Source: Phyto melanocephala (lineage: Eukaryota; Arthropoda; Insecta; Diptera; Rhinophoridae). Taken from it: a stretch of 64,000 bases of DNA. Numbering within the stretch: position 1 is the first letter of the stretch; each line of letters begins with the position of its first letter. The translations under genes were made by a program, and so were the position numbers. The stretch lies in contig OW799234.1 of the NCBI GenBank assembly GCA_941918925.1, positions 109,861,884-109,925,883 on the forward strand, in the 5' to 3' direction. Positions 1-11,689 of this stretch are shown one piece after another. The notes under the pieces were generated by a model that worked only from the letters and a program-made list of their open reading frames with translations, searched no databases and was not told the DNA's origin.

Positions 1-516
1 TAATCATATAGACGTCCTCTTGCAAAATTTGGGTACTCTAACTATTATCGTTTCCCAGATATAAGAATTTTTGTATTTAATTCATATTACAGGTGCCACG
101 CCCACTATTACTTAAGCATCTATTTCTTATCAAAATAGTCATATGGATGTCTAAGCTTCTCGTGCAAAATTTGGGTACTCTAACTGTTATCGCTTCCCGA
201 ACATAAGAATTGTAGTATTCAATTGCTATGAGAGCTGCCACGCCCACTATTTCTAATGTACCCATTTTTTCCAGAAAACTTAATTTGAAGACTGCAGCTG
301 CATTAACTTTCGTGATATATAATATTTAATACTTATTCTTTAATAGGGCGTGGCACCCCACCAACTTACAATTTCAAACCAAAGTATAGCCCATAGTTCC
401 TTCCAGACATACAAAAAGATTCTGTGAAAATTTCAATGAAATCGTTCCAGCCGTTTAAACGTCTATAAACAACAAACAAACATACAAACACACATTGATT
501 TATATGTATATATAGA
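1..516 (-). mobile_element. Helitron-like element, family 3a, 3' part cut by window edge
   Basis: On the minus strand the element begins TCTATATATA at 516 and is followed by T at 517, the A/T junction expected of a Helitron. The body matches the copies at 21615 and 31242: a TATGTTTG-type microsatellite, the block 'TTTATAGACG...ACGG', and repeated 'GGGCGTGGC' segments. The CTAG terminus would lie left of base 1. The open frames here are not conserved proteins. The element is non-autonomous: no Rep/helicase coding is visible. Confidence 0.7.
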
Positions 517-539
517 TTTATGTTTAAGAATGGATCCAA

Positions 540-1281
540 AACAAGTAACAGTGCTATATTCGGCCGTGCCGAATCTAATATACCCTTCACAACGTGTAGT
601 CATGCAATAACAAATGTTTGTATCACCATTCATCCCATATAAAATACGTACAAATGTACACGTTAGAATAAATGTGGCATCGAATCCCAGCTGAGCCAAA
701 AAAATTTTATTTTATTTAATATATTATTTATATTTTATTATTTTTTTTTATATTTTTTTTAAATTTTTTTAAAAAATTTTTTTAGAAAAATTTTTAAAAA
801 ATTTTTTTAAATTTATTTTTAAATTTTTTAAAAATTTTTTTTTGTAGTTTTTTTTATTATTTTTTTCTTATTTTTAATATTTTTTTTTTTTTGTAATTTT
901 TTTTGTTTGGTATGTTTTTTACATGTATCTATGTATGTATGTTGTTGTTGTAATTATGAAAAAAACGAGGTGGTCGTGGTTTTTTGCTCATATCTCAGAA
1001 AGTTATGGGGCGATTGTGCTGAATTTCAATAGCGATTTATTCCTGGATATTTCCAAGAGATTGATACCATATACAGATCTGAGGAACATATAGTTGCTTC
1101 TAAAAGTTGATTTCAACCAACACACGGACAGACGGGCAGACGGTCAGGGCTTAATCGACTCCTCTATTCATAAGCTTTCAGAAAATATATACTTTATGGG
1201 GTCGGAAATGAAAATTGTAGAAATTACAAACGGAATGACAAAGCTATATATACCCTTGTGCACCACAGGTGAAGGGTATAA
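540..1281 (-). mobile_element. Family-1b Helentron/DINE-like element, full length
   Basis: Read on the minus strand the element starts with a subterminal TATACCCTTCACC block (right side), has a short GTCTGTCC-type microsatellite, a T/A-only core (about 720-905), then TGTGAAGGGTATA, a 7-bp hairpin (ATTCGGC/GCCGAAT) and ACTTGTTT at the left. Subterminal inverted repeats plus a 3' hairpin near a T-run insertion point match the architecture of non-autonomous Helentrons (DINE-1/HINE group). That class assignment is inferred. This subgroup differs from the others in its block around 960-1090. Confidence 0.7.
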
Positions 1282-2479
1282 AAATAAAAGCTGAAAACCA
1301 ACTAGATTGAATTGTATTATTATCCACCTTGAAAGAGCCTGCTTTAATTCTCACATATTTGATGTTTTCATAAATTTAAAAATCCATACATATCTGTGAA
1401 CATTTGGCAAAACCTCTTAAGTCAAAAAAAAAGAATTTTCTAGTTTGTTCTTTATAGTAATTGAATCGACTTTTTCTGATCTCAATGAAAATATTACTAT
1501 TTTTATTTTGTTAGAATCCATAAGTCCACAAGTCCATAAGTTCCCGTCTTGACACAAATTGCCAGATTAGAGCAGTCACGTAGAAAAAGCTAACTACAAA
1601 TAAAAATTTATTACATTTTTGTTTCTTCTAGTAACCGATATAACCAATTTACATTCGTAAAAAGAAACAATAGAGACTACAAAAAATTTTAATTTTAAGC
1701 AATATTTTAGATAAATTTTATTTTAAAGAAGCAATTTATTTTATATTTTTTAAAACGTTAAAATAAATCACAGTTTTATCTTTATATATATTTTTAATTA
1801 TTCCAATCTGTAAGGTGTTATTTTAATTTTTTTTTTTTTTTTGTAAACTAAATTCTATTACAATATTGCAAACCACAAAATATTAGCCTACAAGCTCTTC
1901 AAGCACCACAACAACAGCTATTGCAACAACTTCTTCTATCAGTAAAATGCAAGCCTCTTACCTCGATTATTCAATAAATAACAAATGTTACATTCATATA
2001 AAAGCAAAAACAACCAAACAACCGTACATACATATATAAAATGTGTATAAAATTAAAACAAACAGACGGAGAGACAGACAGACGGTTAAATAAAAACCCT
2101 AAATGAATGAAAAATAGATGGAGAGAAAATCTCATTGAATTCAATTGAAAATTCAATTCAACTCGTTGTTTTAATTTTTTTTTTTTTTATATTATTTTTT
2201 TGCATTTTTGTGGGTGTTGTGAAAAACAAACAAAACAGACCAAAAAATTTATAAAAAAAAAGGTTAAAAACTGTGTAAAGACACAAAAAAAGGCATAAAA
2301 ACTATTTGAATATGCAACATTGTGGTACACTGTAAAACACATAAAATATCCGTCAGACTGGATGTAGTATGTCTGCATGTGTGTGTGGTTATGTTTACAA
2401 TCAATGCACTTCCACAGACAGTAAATAGCATAAATGTATGTGTAGTTTCATTATGCATAGGAAATCTATGCAAAAAAAA
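1282..2479. other. AT-rich intergenic stretch, no gene seen
   Basis: No supported gene. A CAACAACAGC-rich patch at 1900-1960 and a short GA/CAGA-rich patch at 2060-2085 stand out from the T-rich background. They have no convincing splice context or extended open frame. Confidence 0.5.
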
Positions 2480-2806
2480 AACAAGTAACAGTGCTATATT
2501 CGGCCGTGCCGAATCTTATATACCCTTCACAACGTGTAGCCATGCAATAACAATTGTTTGTATCACCATTCATCCCATATAAAATACGTGCATACGTACA
2601 CGTTAGAATAAATGTGGCATCGAATCCCAGCTGAGCCAAAAAAAAATTTGTTTTATATTATTTAATATATTATTTATATTTTATTATTTTTTTTATATTT
2701 TTTTTAAATTTTTTTAAAAAATTTTTTTAGAAAAATTTTTAAAAAATTTTTTTAAATTTTTTTAAAAATTTTTTTAAAAATTTTTTTTTTGTAGTTTTTT
2801 TTATTT
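2480..2806 (-). mobile_element. Family-1b element, 3' half (outer shell of nested stack)
   Basis: It begins with the 3' end ACAAGTAACAGTGC and hairpin, and runs rightward through the 'GGCATCGAATCCCAGCTGAGCC' block into the T/A core. It stops at 'gtagttttttttatttt', where a forward family-1 element starts. The same core sequence resumes at 4694 ('ttttcttatttttga...'), as shown by alignment with the uninterrupted copy at 540-1281. It is therefore one element split by a later insertion. Confidence 0.7.
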
Positions 2807-3423
2807 TATACCCTTCACACAGTGAAAAAGGGTATATATAGGTGTGTCATTCCGTGTGAAATTTCTACAATTTTCATTTCCGACCCCATAAAGTATATAT
2901 TTTCTGAAAGCTTATGAATAGGGAAGTCGATTAAGCCCTGTCAGTCTGTCCGTCTGTCCGTCTGACCGTCTGTCCGTGTGTATGTTGAAATCAACTTTTT
3001 GAAGCCCCCCGACATAGGTTGGACCCGGGTAAGGTATTAAAATATCAGAAATATTCGGGAGTAGATCGCTATTGAAAATCAGAAACATCGGTACATAAAC
3101 AACTGAGATATGAGCAAAAACCCACGACCACCTCGATTTTTTTTTCACAAAAACAACATTACAACAACAACATACATACATACAAACGTGTATACTGGTT
3201 AGAGAAAACGTGGCATCGAATCCCAACTGAGCCAAAAAAAAATTTTTTTTAATTTTTTTAAAAATTTTTTTTTAATTTTTTTTTTTTTTATTTTTTTTTT
3301 ATTTTTTATTTAATATATTATTTATATTTTTATTATTATTTTTTTTTTTATTTTTTTTTTATTTTTTTATTTTTTTTTTTTTTATATATGTATATTATAT
3401 ATATAATAATATTTTTTTTTTAT
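2807..3423 (+). mobile_element. Family-1a element, 5' part, interrupted
   Basis: It starts with TATACCCTTCACACAGTG and the complementary GAAAAAGGGTATATA, then a conserved block with a GTCTGTCC microsatellite (about 2940-2985), the CAACAACATACATACATAC block, and the T/A core from 3235. The core is interrupted at 3424 by another 5' end of the same family. The matching 3' end is one of the two later hairpins (4303 or 4693). Confidence 0.7.
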
Positions 3424-4106
3424 TATACCCTTCACACAGTGAAAAAGGGTATATATAGGTTTGTCATTCCGTGTGAAATTTCTACAATTTTCATTTCCGA
3501 CCCCATAAAGTATATATTTTCTGAAAGCTTATGAATAGAGGAGTCGATTAAGCCCTGACCGTCTGTCCGTCTGTCCGTCTGACCGTCTGTCCGTGTGTAT
3601 GTTGAAATCAACTTTTTGAAGCCCCCCGACATAGGTTGGACCCGGGTAAGGTATTAAAATATCAGAAATATTCGGGAGTAGATCGGTATTGAAAATCAGA
3701 AACATCGGTACATAAACAACTGAGATATGAGCAAAAACCCACGACCACCTCGATTTTCTTTTCATAAAAACAACATTACAACAACAACATACATACATAC
3801 AAACGTGTATACTGGTTAGAGAAAACGTGGCATCGAATCCCAGCTGAGGCAAAAAAATTTTTTTTTAAATTTTTTTAAAATTTTTTTTTTTAATTTTTTT
3901 TTTATTTTTTTTTTATTTTTTATTTAATATATTATATATATTTTTATTATTTTTTTTTATTTTTTTTTTTTTTTAATTTTTTTTTTATTTTTTATTTTTT
4001 TTTTGTTTTTTTTTACATAAATAAGTGAATTTACTGTTATTGCATGACTACACGTTGTGAAGGGTATATAAGATTCGGCACGGCCGAATATAGCGCTTTT
4101 ACTTGT
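3424..4106 (+). mobile_element. Family-1a element, complete, innermost of nested stack
   Basis: The 5' TATACCCTTCACACAGTG at 3424 and the 3' hairpin plus ACTTG at about 4106 bound one complete copy with a T/A core (3850-4015). Its first 400 bases are nearly identical to the copies at 2807 and 5240. A run of T lies on both sides, consistent with insertion into the T/A core of a sister copy. Confidence 0.7.
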
Positions 4107-4693
4107 TTTTTTTTTAAATTTTTTTTAAAATTTTTTTTTTAAATTTTTTTTTTAAATTTTTTTTTTTTTCGTTTTTTTAACATACATACGTGTACGTATT
4201 TCATATGGGATGAATGCTGATACAAGCAACTGTTATTGCATGACTACACGTTGTGAAGGGTATATAAGATTCGGCATGGCCGAATATAGCACTCTTACTT
4301 GTTTTATTTATTTTTTATTTAATATATTATTTATATTTTTATTATTATTTTTTTTTTTAATTTTTTTTTATTAAATATTTTTTTTTTTTTTGTTTCATAT
4401 TTATTATATATATTTTAATTATTTTTTAAAATTTTTTTTTAAAATTTTTTTTTTTAAATTTTTTTTTTAAATTTTTTTTTTTAATTTTTTTTTTTAATTT
4501 TTTTTTATTTTTTTTTTAACATACAAACGTAAATTTATAATTTTACAATGTGGATGTTTTTATATATGTATGGTTTTTATATGTATGTACGTATATCATA
4601 TGGAATGGTGATACAAACTACTGTTATTGCATGACTACACGGTGTGAAGGGTATATAAGATTCGGCACGGCCGAATATAGCGCTCTTACTTGT
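4107..4693 (+). mobile_element. Two further family-1 3' ends in tandem
   Basis: Two separate 3' termini follow the complete inner copy. One ends at 4303 (hairpin with a CATG loop variant, then ACTCTTACTTG) and one at 4693 (CGCTCTTACTTG). Both carry TGTGAAGGGTATATAAG before the hairpin and T/A-only tracts between them. One can close the copy opened at 2807. The other lacks a visible 5' partner, so one element in the stack is 5'-truncated. Confidence 0.65.
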
Positions 4694-5144
4694 TTTTTTC
4701 TTATTTTTGATATTTTTTTTTTTGTAATTTTTTTTGTTTGGTATGTTTTTTACATGTATGTATGTATGTATGTTGTTGTTGTAATTGTGAAAAAAAACGA
4801 GGTGGTCGTGGTTTTTTGCTCATATCTCAGAAAGTTATGGGGCGATTGTGCTGAATTTCAATAGCGATTCATTCCTGGATATTTCCAAGAGATTGATACC
4901 ATATACAGATCTGAGGAACATCTAGTTGCTTCTAAAAGTTGATTTCAACCAACACACGGACAGACGGGCAGACGGACAGACGGACAGACGGATAGACGGA
5001 CAGACGGTCAGGGCTTAATCGACTGCTCTATTCATAAGCTTTCAGAAAATATATACTTTTTAGGGTCGGAAATGAGAATTGTAGAAATTACAAACGGAAT
5101 GACAAAGCTATATATACCCTTGTGCACCACAGGTGAAGGGTATA
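4694..5144 (-). mobile_element. Family-1b element, 5' half (outer shell of nested stack)
   Basis: Continuation of the split element at 2480-2806. It matches 866-1281 of the intact copy, including 'ACGAGGTGGTCGTGG' and the subterminal end near 5130-5144. Its microsatellite is longer here (about 4960-5008, GGACAGAC-type repeats) than in the copy at 540. Confidence 0.7.
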
Positions 5145-5239
5145 ATAAAAAACAGATTACAAAAACATGCAACAAATGTTTGTAAATGTAATTCTCTCTC
5201 ATTTTTTATATGTTTTTCTCTTTTATTTGTTTGAGTTTT

Positions 5240-6003
5240 TATACCCTTCACACAGTGAAAAAGGGTATATATAGGTTTGTCATTCCGTGTGAAATTTCTA
5301 CAATTTTCATTTCCGACCCCATAAAGTATATATTTTCTGAAAGCTTATGAATAGGGGAGTCGATTAAGCCCTGTCAGTCTGTCCGTCTGTCCGTCTGACC
5401 GTCTGTCCGTGTGTATGTTGAAATCAACTTTTTGAAGCCCCCCGACATAGGTTGGACCCGGGTAAGGTATTAAAATATCAGAAATATTCGGGAGTAGATC
5501 GGTATTGAAAATCAGAAACATCGGTTCATAAACAACTGAGATATGAGCAAAAACCCACGACCACCTCGATTTGCTTTTCACAAAAACAACATTACAACAA
5601 CAACATACATACATACAAACGTGTATACTGGTTAGGGAAAACGTGGCATCAAATCCCAACTGAGCCAAAAAAATTTTTTTTTTAATTTTTTAAAAATTTT
5701 TTTTTTAATTTTTTTTTATTTTTTTTTTTATTTTTTATTTAATATATTATATATATTTTTATTATTATTTTTTTTTAATTTTTTTTTATTTTAATTTTTT
5801 TTTATTTTTTTTTTTTTGTTTTATATATATTATATATGTATATAATAATTTTTTTTTTAAATTTTTTTTTACAATTTTTTTTTTATTTTAATTTTTTTTT
5901 TTGTTTTTTTAACATACATATGTGAATTTACTGTTATTGCATGACTACACGTTGTGAAGGGTATATAAGATTCGGCACGGCCGAATATAGCGCTTTTACT
6001 TGT
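5240..6003 (+). mobile_element. Family-1a element, full length
   Basis: It runs from TATACCCTTCACACAGTG at 5240 to the 3' hairpin and TTTTACTTGT at about 6003, with a T/A core at 5670-5910. It abuts the degenerate 5' end of a family-2 element at 6004, so it probably inserted into the T-run at that element's edge. Confidence 0.75.
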
Positions 6004-6649
6004 TTTTACTACCATCAAAAAAATGGCGTGCGGGTATATTAATTTTCTCTTTACGTTTGTGACACCATAAGGTATACATAGGTTTTCTGAGTCCTGCTAT
6101 TTTTAGGACGATCTAGCTCTGCCATTCTATATGTCTGTCTGTCTTTTGAAATCATGATAGACAATAATGTGCGAATACGCTTTATTATATTGTAAGTTAT
6201 AGCTTGTAATGCCAGAGTAGGTTTTTGAAAAGGTCTTTCTGTCAGCAAATAAAATGCGATAGCATCTAAACGAAATACGTAGAACGGTAAAATATCTCAG
6301 GTGCTTTTATTGTGTAAAGAGTAATCAAATGTACGAAAATTTACTCCGCATAGTGTCTTTTTAGTCTATCTAAAATTAAAAACCGAATAAAACCTACAGA
6401 ATAAAACCTACGATGCTGAAAATTCGCAGTAATAGCTTTTTGGTCATTGTTATTAAAATAACGAAAATGATAGTAAGAAAGTGGAAAAACGGGTGTGGAA
6501 AAATAAGCGACACTATATTGCAACATCTAAGTCGAGTTACTATAACGCTCATATCCCATACAATACATTTTTCTTAACATCATAAAAAGTTAATTGGACT
6601 AAGATTTTAAAAGAATAAATGGGTCGATGTTTCAAATTACTTGGACATA
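6004..6649 (+). mobile_element. Family-2 element, old and degenerate, left part
   Basis: It begins with a decayed '5' end (CCATCAAAAAAATGGCGTGCGGGTATA) and keeps the 'CACCATAAGGTATACATAGGTTTTCTGA' and 'ACGATCTAGCT' blocks seen in the younger copies at 49448 and 55152. The 'AAATGTACGAAAATTTA..CCGCA..GTGT' block is at 6330-6350. It is interrupted by the Tc1-like transposon at 6650 and resumes at 8301. Confidence 0.55.
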
Positions 6650-8300
6650 CAGTGGCTCACAGCTTATTTTATGCAGTGAATTTTTTTATTTTTAAAGCTC
6701 TGTATAAACAAAACTAAAAGGAACTTTAAAAAGAACTTGGAATCATTTTAAAGACGAAACGCTATTATTTAACAAAAAAATATCATGTTCTGCAAAAGTT
6801 TACGTTTTAACCATTTAAAAGTAAAAAAAAACAAAAAATGTCCTTAATTTTATCTCACAGCTTGTTTTATGCAGTTATTTTCTACTGTAACGGTACTTGA
6901 ATGCAACTTTGTTGTTTTTTTTTTCATTCTTTTTTTTAAATCTAGTAATTTTTTGCGTTGAATTGTTAGTCTGATTTAATTATATAAAGTGTCAATTAAG
7001 AAAAATTGAGATGAGTACGCGAACAACGATAGAGCAGCGAAAATTGGTTTTAAACCATTTTAAAAATGGCCTCTCACAGCGAAAAATAGCAGAAATGGTT
7101 AATATTAATGCTTCCACAGTTCAATAAATCATTAAGCGCTTCATCCGTGAAAATCGGGTTCATAACAAAGGCAGAAATCCACCAAATAAATTTTTTACGA
7201 ACATGACGAGCGACATATTTTGCGAAAAATAAGGGCGAACCCAAAGCTCTCAGCTCCAAAATTGGCGTTTGAAGTTAAAGCTGAACAGGGCAAACAATGT
7301 TGCGTGAAAACTGTTCGTCGCGTCTTGCGCCAAAATGATTTTAATGGCCGAGTTGCACGCTAGAAACCGTTTATTAACCCGAAAAATAGGCTATAGAGGC
7401 TAAATTGCCCCAAGGAGCACGTCTCAAAAGAATCTGCATTTTGGAATTCGGTCATCTTTGCAGATGAATCTAAGTTTAACCTATTTGGTTCCGATGGCAT
7501 GTCGTATGTATGGCGGAAACCAAATACAGAACTCAACAAAGAAAACCTTAAAGCAACAGTAAAGCATGGGGGTGGCAGTGTCATGGTTTGGGCCTGTATG
7601 TCGGCTGCTGGTACTGGAAAATTAACTTTTATTGAAACAACCATGGATAAATTTAAGTACCTCCAGATACTTAAAGACAACTTGTTGGAGAGCGCTGAGA
7701 ACCTGGGTATAAAATCCGATTTTCGATTTTACCAGGATAACGACCCAAAGCACAAATCGGGTATTGTGCAAACTTGGCTGATATATAACTGCCCACATTT
7801 GATGACACCGCCAGCACAGTCGCCAGACCTTAATGTTATAGAGAATTTATGGTCGATATTAGAAAATAACATAAGAAAACACAAAATTTCAAGCAAAAAC
7901 TATTTGAAACAAGCTCTTTTGACGGAGTGGGCAAATATTTCGCCAGATGTTACACAAAAACTGGTCGATTCTATGCCAAATCGTCTTAAATCTGTAATAG
8001 ATAACAAAGGCTATCACACAAAATATTAAATTGGTTAATTTCCAGTTTTATTTTGATCTTCTGAAAACCATACGTGCCTGCATACAATAAGCTGTGAGAT
8101 GAAAAAAGGAGTGTTTTCTGTTTTTTTTTAGTTGTAATATATTAAAATGTACATTTTTGAAATAAATGAAATTTTTTTGTTAAGTAATAAGGTTTCCCTT
8201 TTTAATGACATGAACTTCTGTTTTCAGTTCCTGTTAGTTTTTTTTTACAGAGCTTTAAAAATAAAAAAGTGCACTGCATAAAATAAGCTGTGAGCCACTG
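6650..8300 (+). mobile_element. Tc1-like transposon with TA target duplication
   Basis: The 1651-bp element has terminal inverted repeats starting CAGTGGCTCACAGCTTATTT and is flanked by TA at 6648-6649 and 8301-8302. The inner TIR region extends to the poly-A/T stretch 'TTTTTAAAGCTCTGTA', present at both ends. It carries a broken transposase (7011-8029). It sits inside a decayed family-2 element, so it arrived later. Confidence 0.9.
7011..8029 (+). pseudogene. Tc1-like transposase, N-terminal half broken
   Basis: The cut-and-paste transposase starts MSTRTTIEQRKLVLNHF, a paired-like helix-turn-helix region, at 7011. It meets an in-frame stop after about 38 codons and further stops and frame changes to about 7400. 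From about 7403 the frame is open to the stop at 8029. This part keeps the full DDE catalytic core: D in VIFADES (codon 7463), D in FYQDND (about 7736), and E in SPDLNVIENLW, the DD34E spacing of Tc1. The element therefore cannot make a complete enzyme, although its catalytic domain reads through undamaged. The family is known from motifs; activity is excluded by the stops. Confidence 0.85.
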
Positions 8301-8302
8301 TA

Positions 8303-8797
8303 CATACCTACTTAAAGTTTTTCAAAAAATAAAATCTTATAAAACATGTAACCAAAATTTTATCACATTTAAATGAACATGATAAGCAGTGTTTAACGCC
8401 CAACCTACATATAAGAACTCTACGCTTCAATATTTAGGTTAAGTTTATTAGTACTGGCACGTCTACTTTTCCTCCCATAATCTCTAAATTTTAAGGTGTT
8501 ACAGAAAAAATATAATTAAATTAGAATTTTTGATTCAAGATTATATTTGAATTAAATTGGTGGATTATATGCTTCAATAGTGGATTATATTACTAAAACA
8601 GTATTAGCATGCATGTTTATGTAAGTGACCACGCCCGCACAAAATTAGTTTTATTTTTTAACTACCTCTAGCTACCAAGTCCTTAGTTTCCTTGGAAATG
8701 CTTTTTGTTGCATTTTGAGACTAGAGATAAGAAAAAATATGGTGGGTATGGTGGGTATCGAAAATTCGGCATAGCGGCACATAGCCCTCTAACTTAT
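8303..8797 (+). mobile_element. Family-2 element, degenerate right part with 3' end
   Basis: This continues the element that starts at 6004. Decayed 'TAACGCCCA' and 'CACGCCC' segments occur at 8395-8640. The 3' terminus GGTGGGTAT...ATTCGGC.TA...AACTTATTTT at 8741-8797 is the family-2 end with a damaged hairpin. Assignment rests on alignment by eye to 53010-53054. Confidence 0.5.
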
Positions 8798-9867
8798 TTT
8801 TTTTTGGTTGGTTGTGTCTACATACTAAATACATGCATAGATTTGTAGAAACAAATTAAATTGCAAAAAAAAATTTAATTTGGAATTTCTTTTTGATGAT
8901 TTTTTGTTTTTATAGTAAATTAGATTAGATGAATTTAATAAAAATTGATTGCATCAATTTAAGTCCTATACTGATTTAATCGAAACTAGTAAAAATTGCC
9001 ATGAAAAGTAAATTATTAAAATATTTTATATGTTTTTTTTATTATTTTTTTTAATTGAGAACTAAATTTTCTAAATATATAAGATCATGCAAAATTTTAG
9101 GTTATGAAGAAAATAAGTTTTCACATTTTATAGTATCAGATATTTAGCAGTTGTCTCTCGACATTTATTTAGTAGAAACTTAACCATACATAGTACACTC
9201 GCTAGCAGCATACTTTATTACTGTATAATGTAATACTTTGTAAAAACACAGGGGCTTCTTTCCTTAAGAAAACTGATGAAAATATTTAAGAAATAAATCA
9301 TGATGTATCCTTTTGTATTTTTTTTTTTAAATTTCAAGGATATAATTTTTCGAAGAAAATATTTTTTCTTATTCTGACGAATTAAAAAGAAAATTTCTTT
9401 AATCCGTTGTAGTTGGGACATCAGAGACTATATCATCCTTGTAGTGACCGTAGTGATGCTAACTTAGCCACTGTAAACCAGGTGTTGATTATGAGCCTTA
9501 AACACAATCATCAAGAGTATTGTGATATATTTGTAAATATTTAAACTAGCAGATTAAAAAAATATTTATGTTATTTTTGATTTTCTAGAGGACCAATATT
9601 CGTGCAGCATTTCTCAATGCTGCATTTCGTTGAAACAGATTTACGGGTATTCCTTGCGTTTTTCGAGATTAAGTTGAAAATATTAGAACAATTGTTTCGA
9701 AAGTGAAGTCACGAAAATAAGCTTCTAGTGTATTTTGAATTAATAATTAAAAAAAAAAAGAAACAAGAAAAAAACGCTATAATACTCGTATGCAGTTTGT
9801 GACATGTAAAATAACACGCGATATCATCGCATATTTATTTGACTTTTTAGAGAAGGGTATAACATTA
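8798..9867. other. AT-rich stretch, no gene seen
   Basis: No supported coding region. A short perfect hairpin (8-bp stem, 4-nt loop) lies at 9604-9623. At 9762-9790 'AACAAGAAAAAAACGCTATAATACTCG' resembles a very decayed family-1/2 3' end. Confidence 0.4.
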
Positions 9868-10480
9868 ATAATGAACTTTTTTGATCTTGGTATTTTACTT
9901 GATCACCAATTAATTATATGTGATTATATTTCGTCAATTGTTGGACTTATGAAGAGGCGGTACAAAGAATTTTTAGATCTTCATAATACGAAACAATTAT
10001 ATTCATCGCCAGTTCGACCTTTTCTAGAATTCGGATCATATATATGCTATAACATTCATATTGAATGTATCGAGTTTGTACAAAAGAAGTTTTCAATAAT
10101 TTGTCTACGTGGCCTTGGATGGATTTCGTTTTTACTACCTTCATACCAAAGCAGACTCTGTCTTATAAAATTACCAACTTTTCTGCTAAGAAAAATATCT
10201 TTTAATGTTCCAACCAGACCAACTCCATCTTATTAACTTAAAATACTATAAATAAGTTATTAATGATCATCTTCGCCTTTTATGTGAAAACTTTTATAAC
10301 TATTATCACCTTGTTGGTCTTAATGAAATTAAAGAAATTGTAAAAAGAAATATTATTTTATATTTAAATCGTTGAATTGTATAGAATAGAAATTATTGTA
10401 TAAAACCTTAATTTTGTTTTGTTATTTTACATACATTAGCCTGTAAGGATATATATCTATGTATATACAATAAATAAATA
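9868..10480 (+). pseudogene. Non-LTR retrotransposon 3' end (reverse transcriptase C-terminal part)
   Basis: The frame 9868-10236 reads FDLGILLDHQL...ISSIVG, then TKQLYSSPVRPFLEFGS and CLRGLGW, then YQSRLCLIKLPT and ISFNVP. These are the conserved strings that follow the catalytic palm in R1/I-like non-LTR reverse transcriptases. After a frame change the tail reads NEIKEIVKRNIILYLNR and stops near 10374. A 3' untranslated stretch ends in a TAAA-type simple tail (10470-10483), as expected for target-primed insertion. Everything upstream of 9868 is missing (5' truncation) and the frame is broken, so it is dead. Confidence 0.7.
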
Positions 10481-10481
10481 A

Positions 10482-11277
10482 AACAAGTAAAAGCGCTATA
10501 TTCGGCCGTGCCGAATCTTATATACCCTTCACAACGTGTAGTCATGCAATAACAGTAAATTCACGTATGTATGTTAAAAAAAAAAATAAAAAATAAAAAA
10601 TAAAAAAAAAATTTAAAAAAAAAAAATTTAAAAAAAAAATTAAAAAAAAAAAATTATTATATACATATATAATATATATAAAACAAAAAAAAAATAAAAA
10701 AAAAATTAAAAAAAAAAAAATAAAAAAAAATAATAATAAAAATATATATAATATATTAAATAAAAAATAAAAAAAAAAAATAAAAAAAAAATTAAAAAAA
10801 AAAATTTTAAAAAAATTTAAAAAAAAATTTTTTTGCCTCAGCTGGGATTCGATGCCACGTTTTCTCTAACCAGTATACACGTTTGTATGTATGTATGTTG
10901 TTGTTGTAATGTTGTTTTTATGAAAAGAAAATCGAGGTGGTCGTGGGTTTTTGCTCATATCTCAGTTGTTTATGTACCGATGTTTCTGATTTTCAATACC
11001 GATCTACTCCCGAATATTTCTGATATTTTAATACCTTACCCGGGTCCAACCTATGTCGGGGGGCTTCAAAAAGTTGATTTCAACATACACACGGACAGAC
11101 GGTCAGACGGACAGACGGACAGACGGACAGACGGACAGACGGTCAGGGCTTAATCGACTCCTCTATTCATAAGCTTTCAGAAAATATATACTTTATGGGG
11201 TCGGAAATGAAAATTGTAGAAATTTCACACGGAATGACAAACCTATATATACCCTTTTTCACTGTGTGAAGGGTATA
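10482..11277 (-). mobile_element. Family-1a element, full length
   Basis: Reverse orientation: the 3' end ACAAGTAAAAGCGC plus hairpin lies at the left, an A/T-only core at 10570-10830, a GGACAGAC microsatellite at 11093-11142, and the 5' end with ...CACTGTGTGAAGGGTATA at 11250-11277. It is inserted directly behind the TAAA tail of the non-LTR element at 10480. Confidence 0.8.
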
Positions 11278-11689
11278 AAAATAGGAAAACGATATGAGTC
11301 AAACATTTCATAATCTTATTCTTTTCATGAAATTTGGCATCACCAATTTGCACTCATTCACACATGCATTAATTGGTCTTGAAGATACATATTTTAAGAA
11401 AAAATTTTCTTTAGTGTTACAAGGTGTAGGAAAGAATTGATTAAAAGCGATTACATATAAATCCAGTAAGACTGCTATTTGCCTTCTGCCTTCATCATCA
11501 TGTACGTAGCATAGCTTAAATTTCGGAATTAAGTTGTTCTCCATTTTGCTTTATTATTTTCATAACTTTCTTTGATTTTGAATTTTTGTATACTGTATTC
11601 TGTTGGTCAACCCATGATGCCAATATTGAGGGGTAAGAAGAGGTAAATATAAATATATTGTACGCCAATTTGTAGTAGCGTCCATAATG
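11278..11689. other. AT-rich stretch, no gene seen
   Basis: An open frame of 78 codons on the minus strand (11308-11544) has no motif I recognise and no supporting context. Confidence 0.35.

Noticed and set aside
2912..3235. A 107-codon frame (MAQLGFDATFSLTSIHV…) repeated at 3529, 5345, 10833 and 47364
   Set aside because: It lies across the 5' block of family-1 elements, includes the microsatellite, has no domain, and its frame is conserved only because the DNA repeat is conserved.
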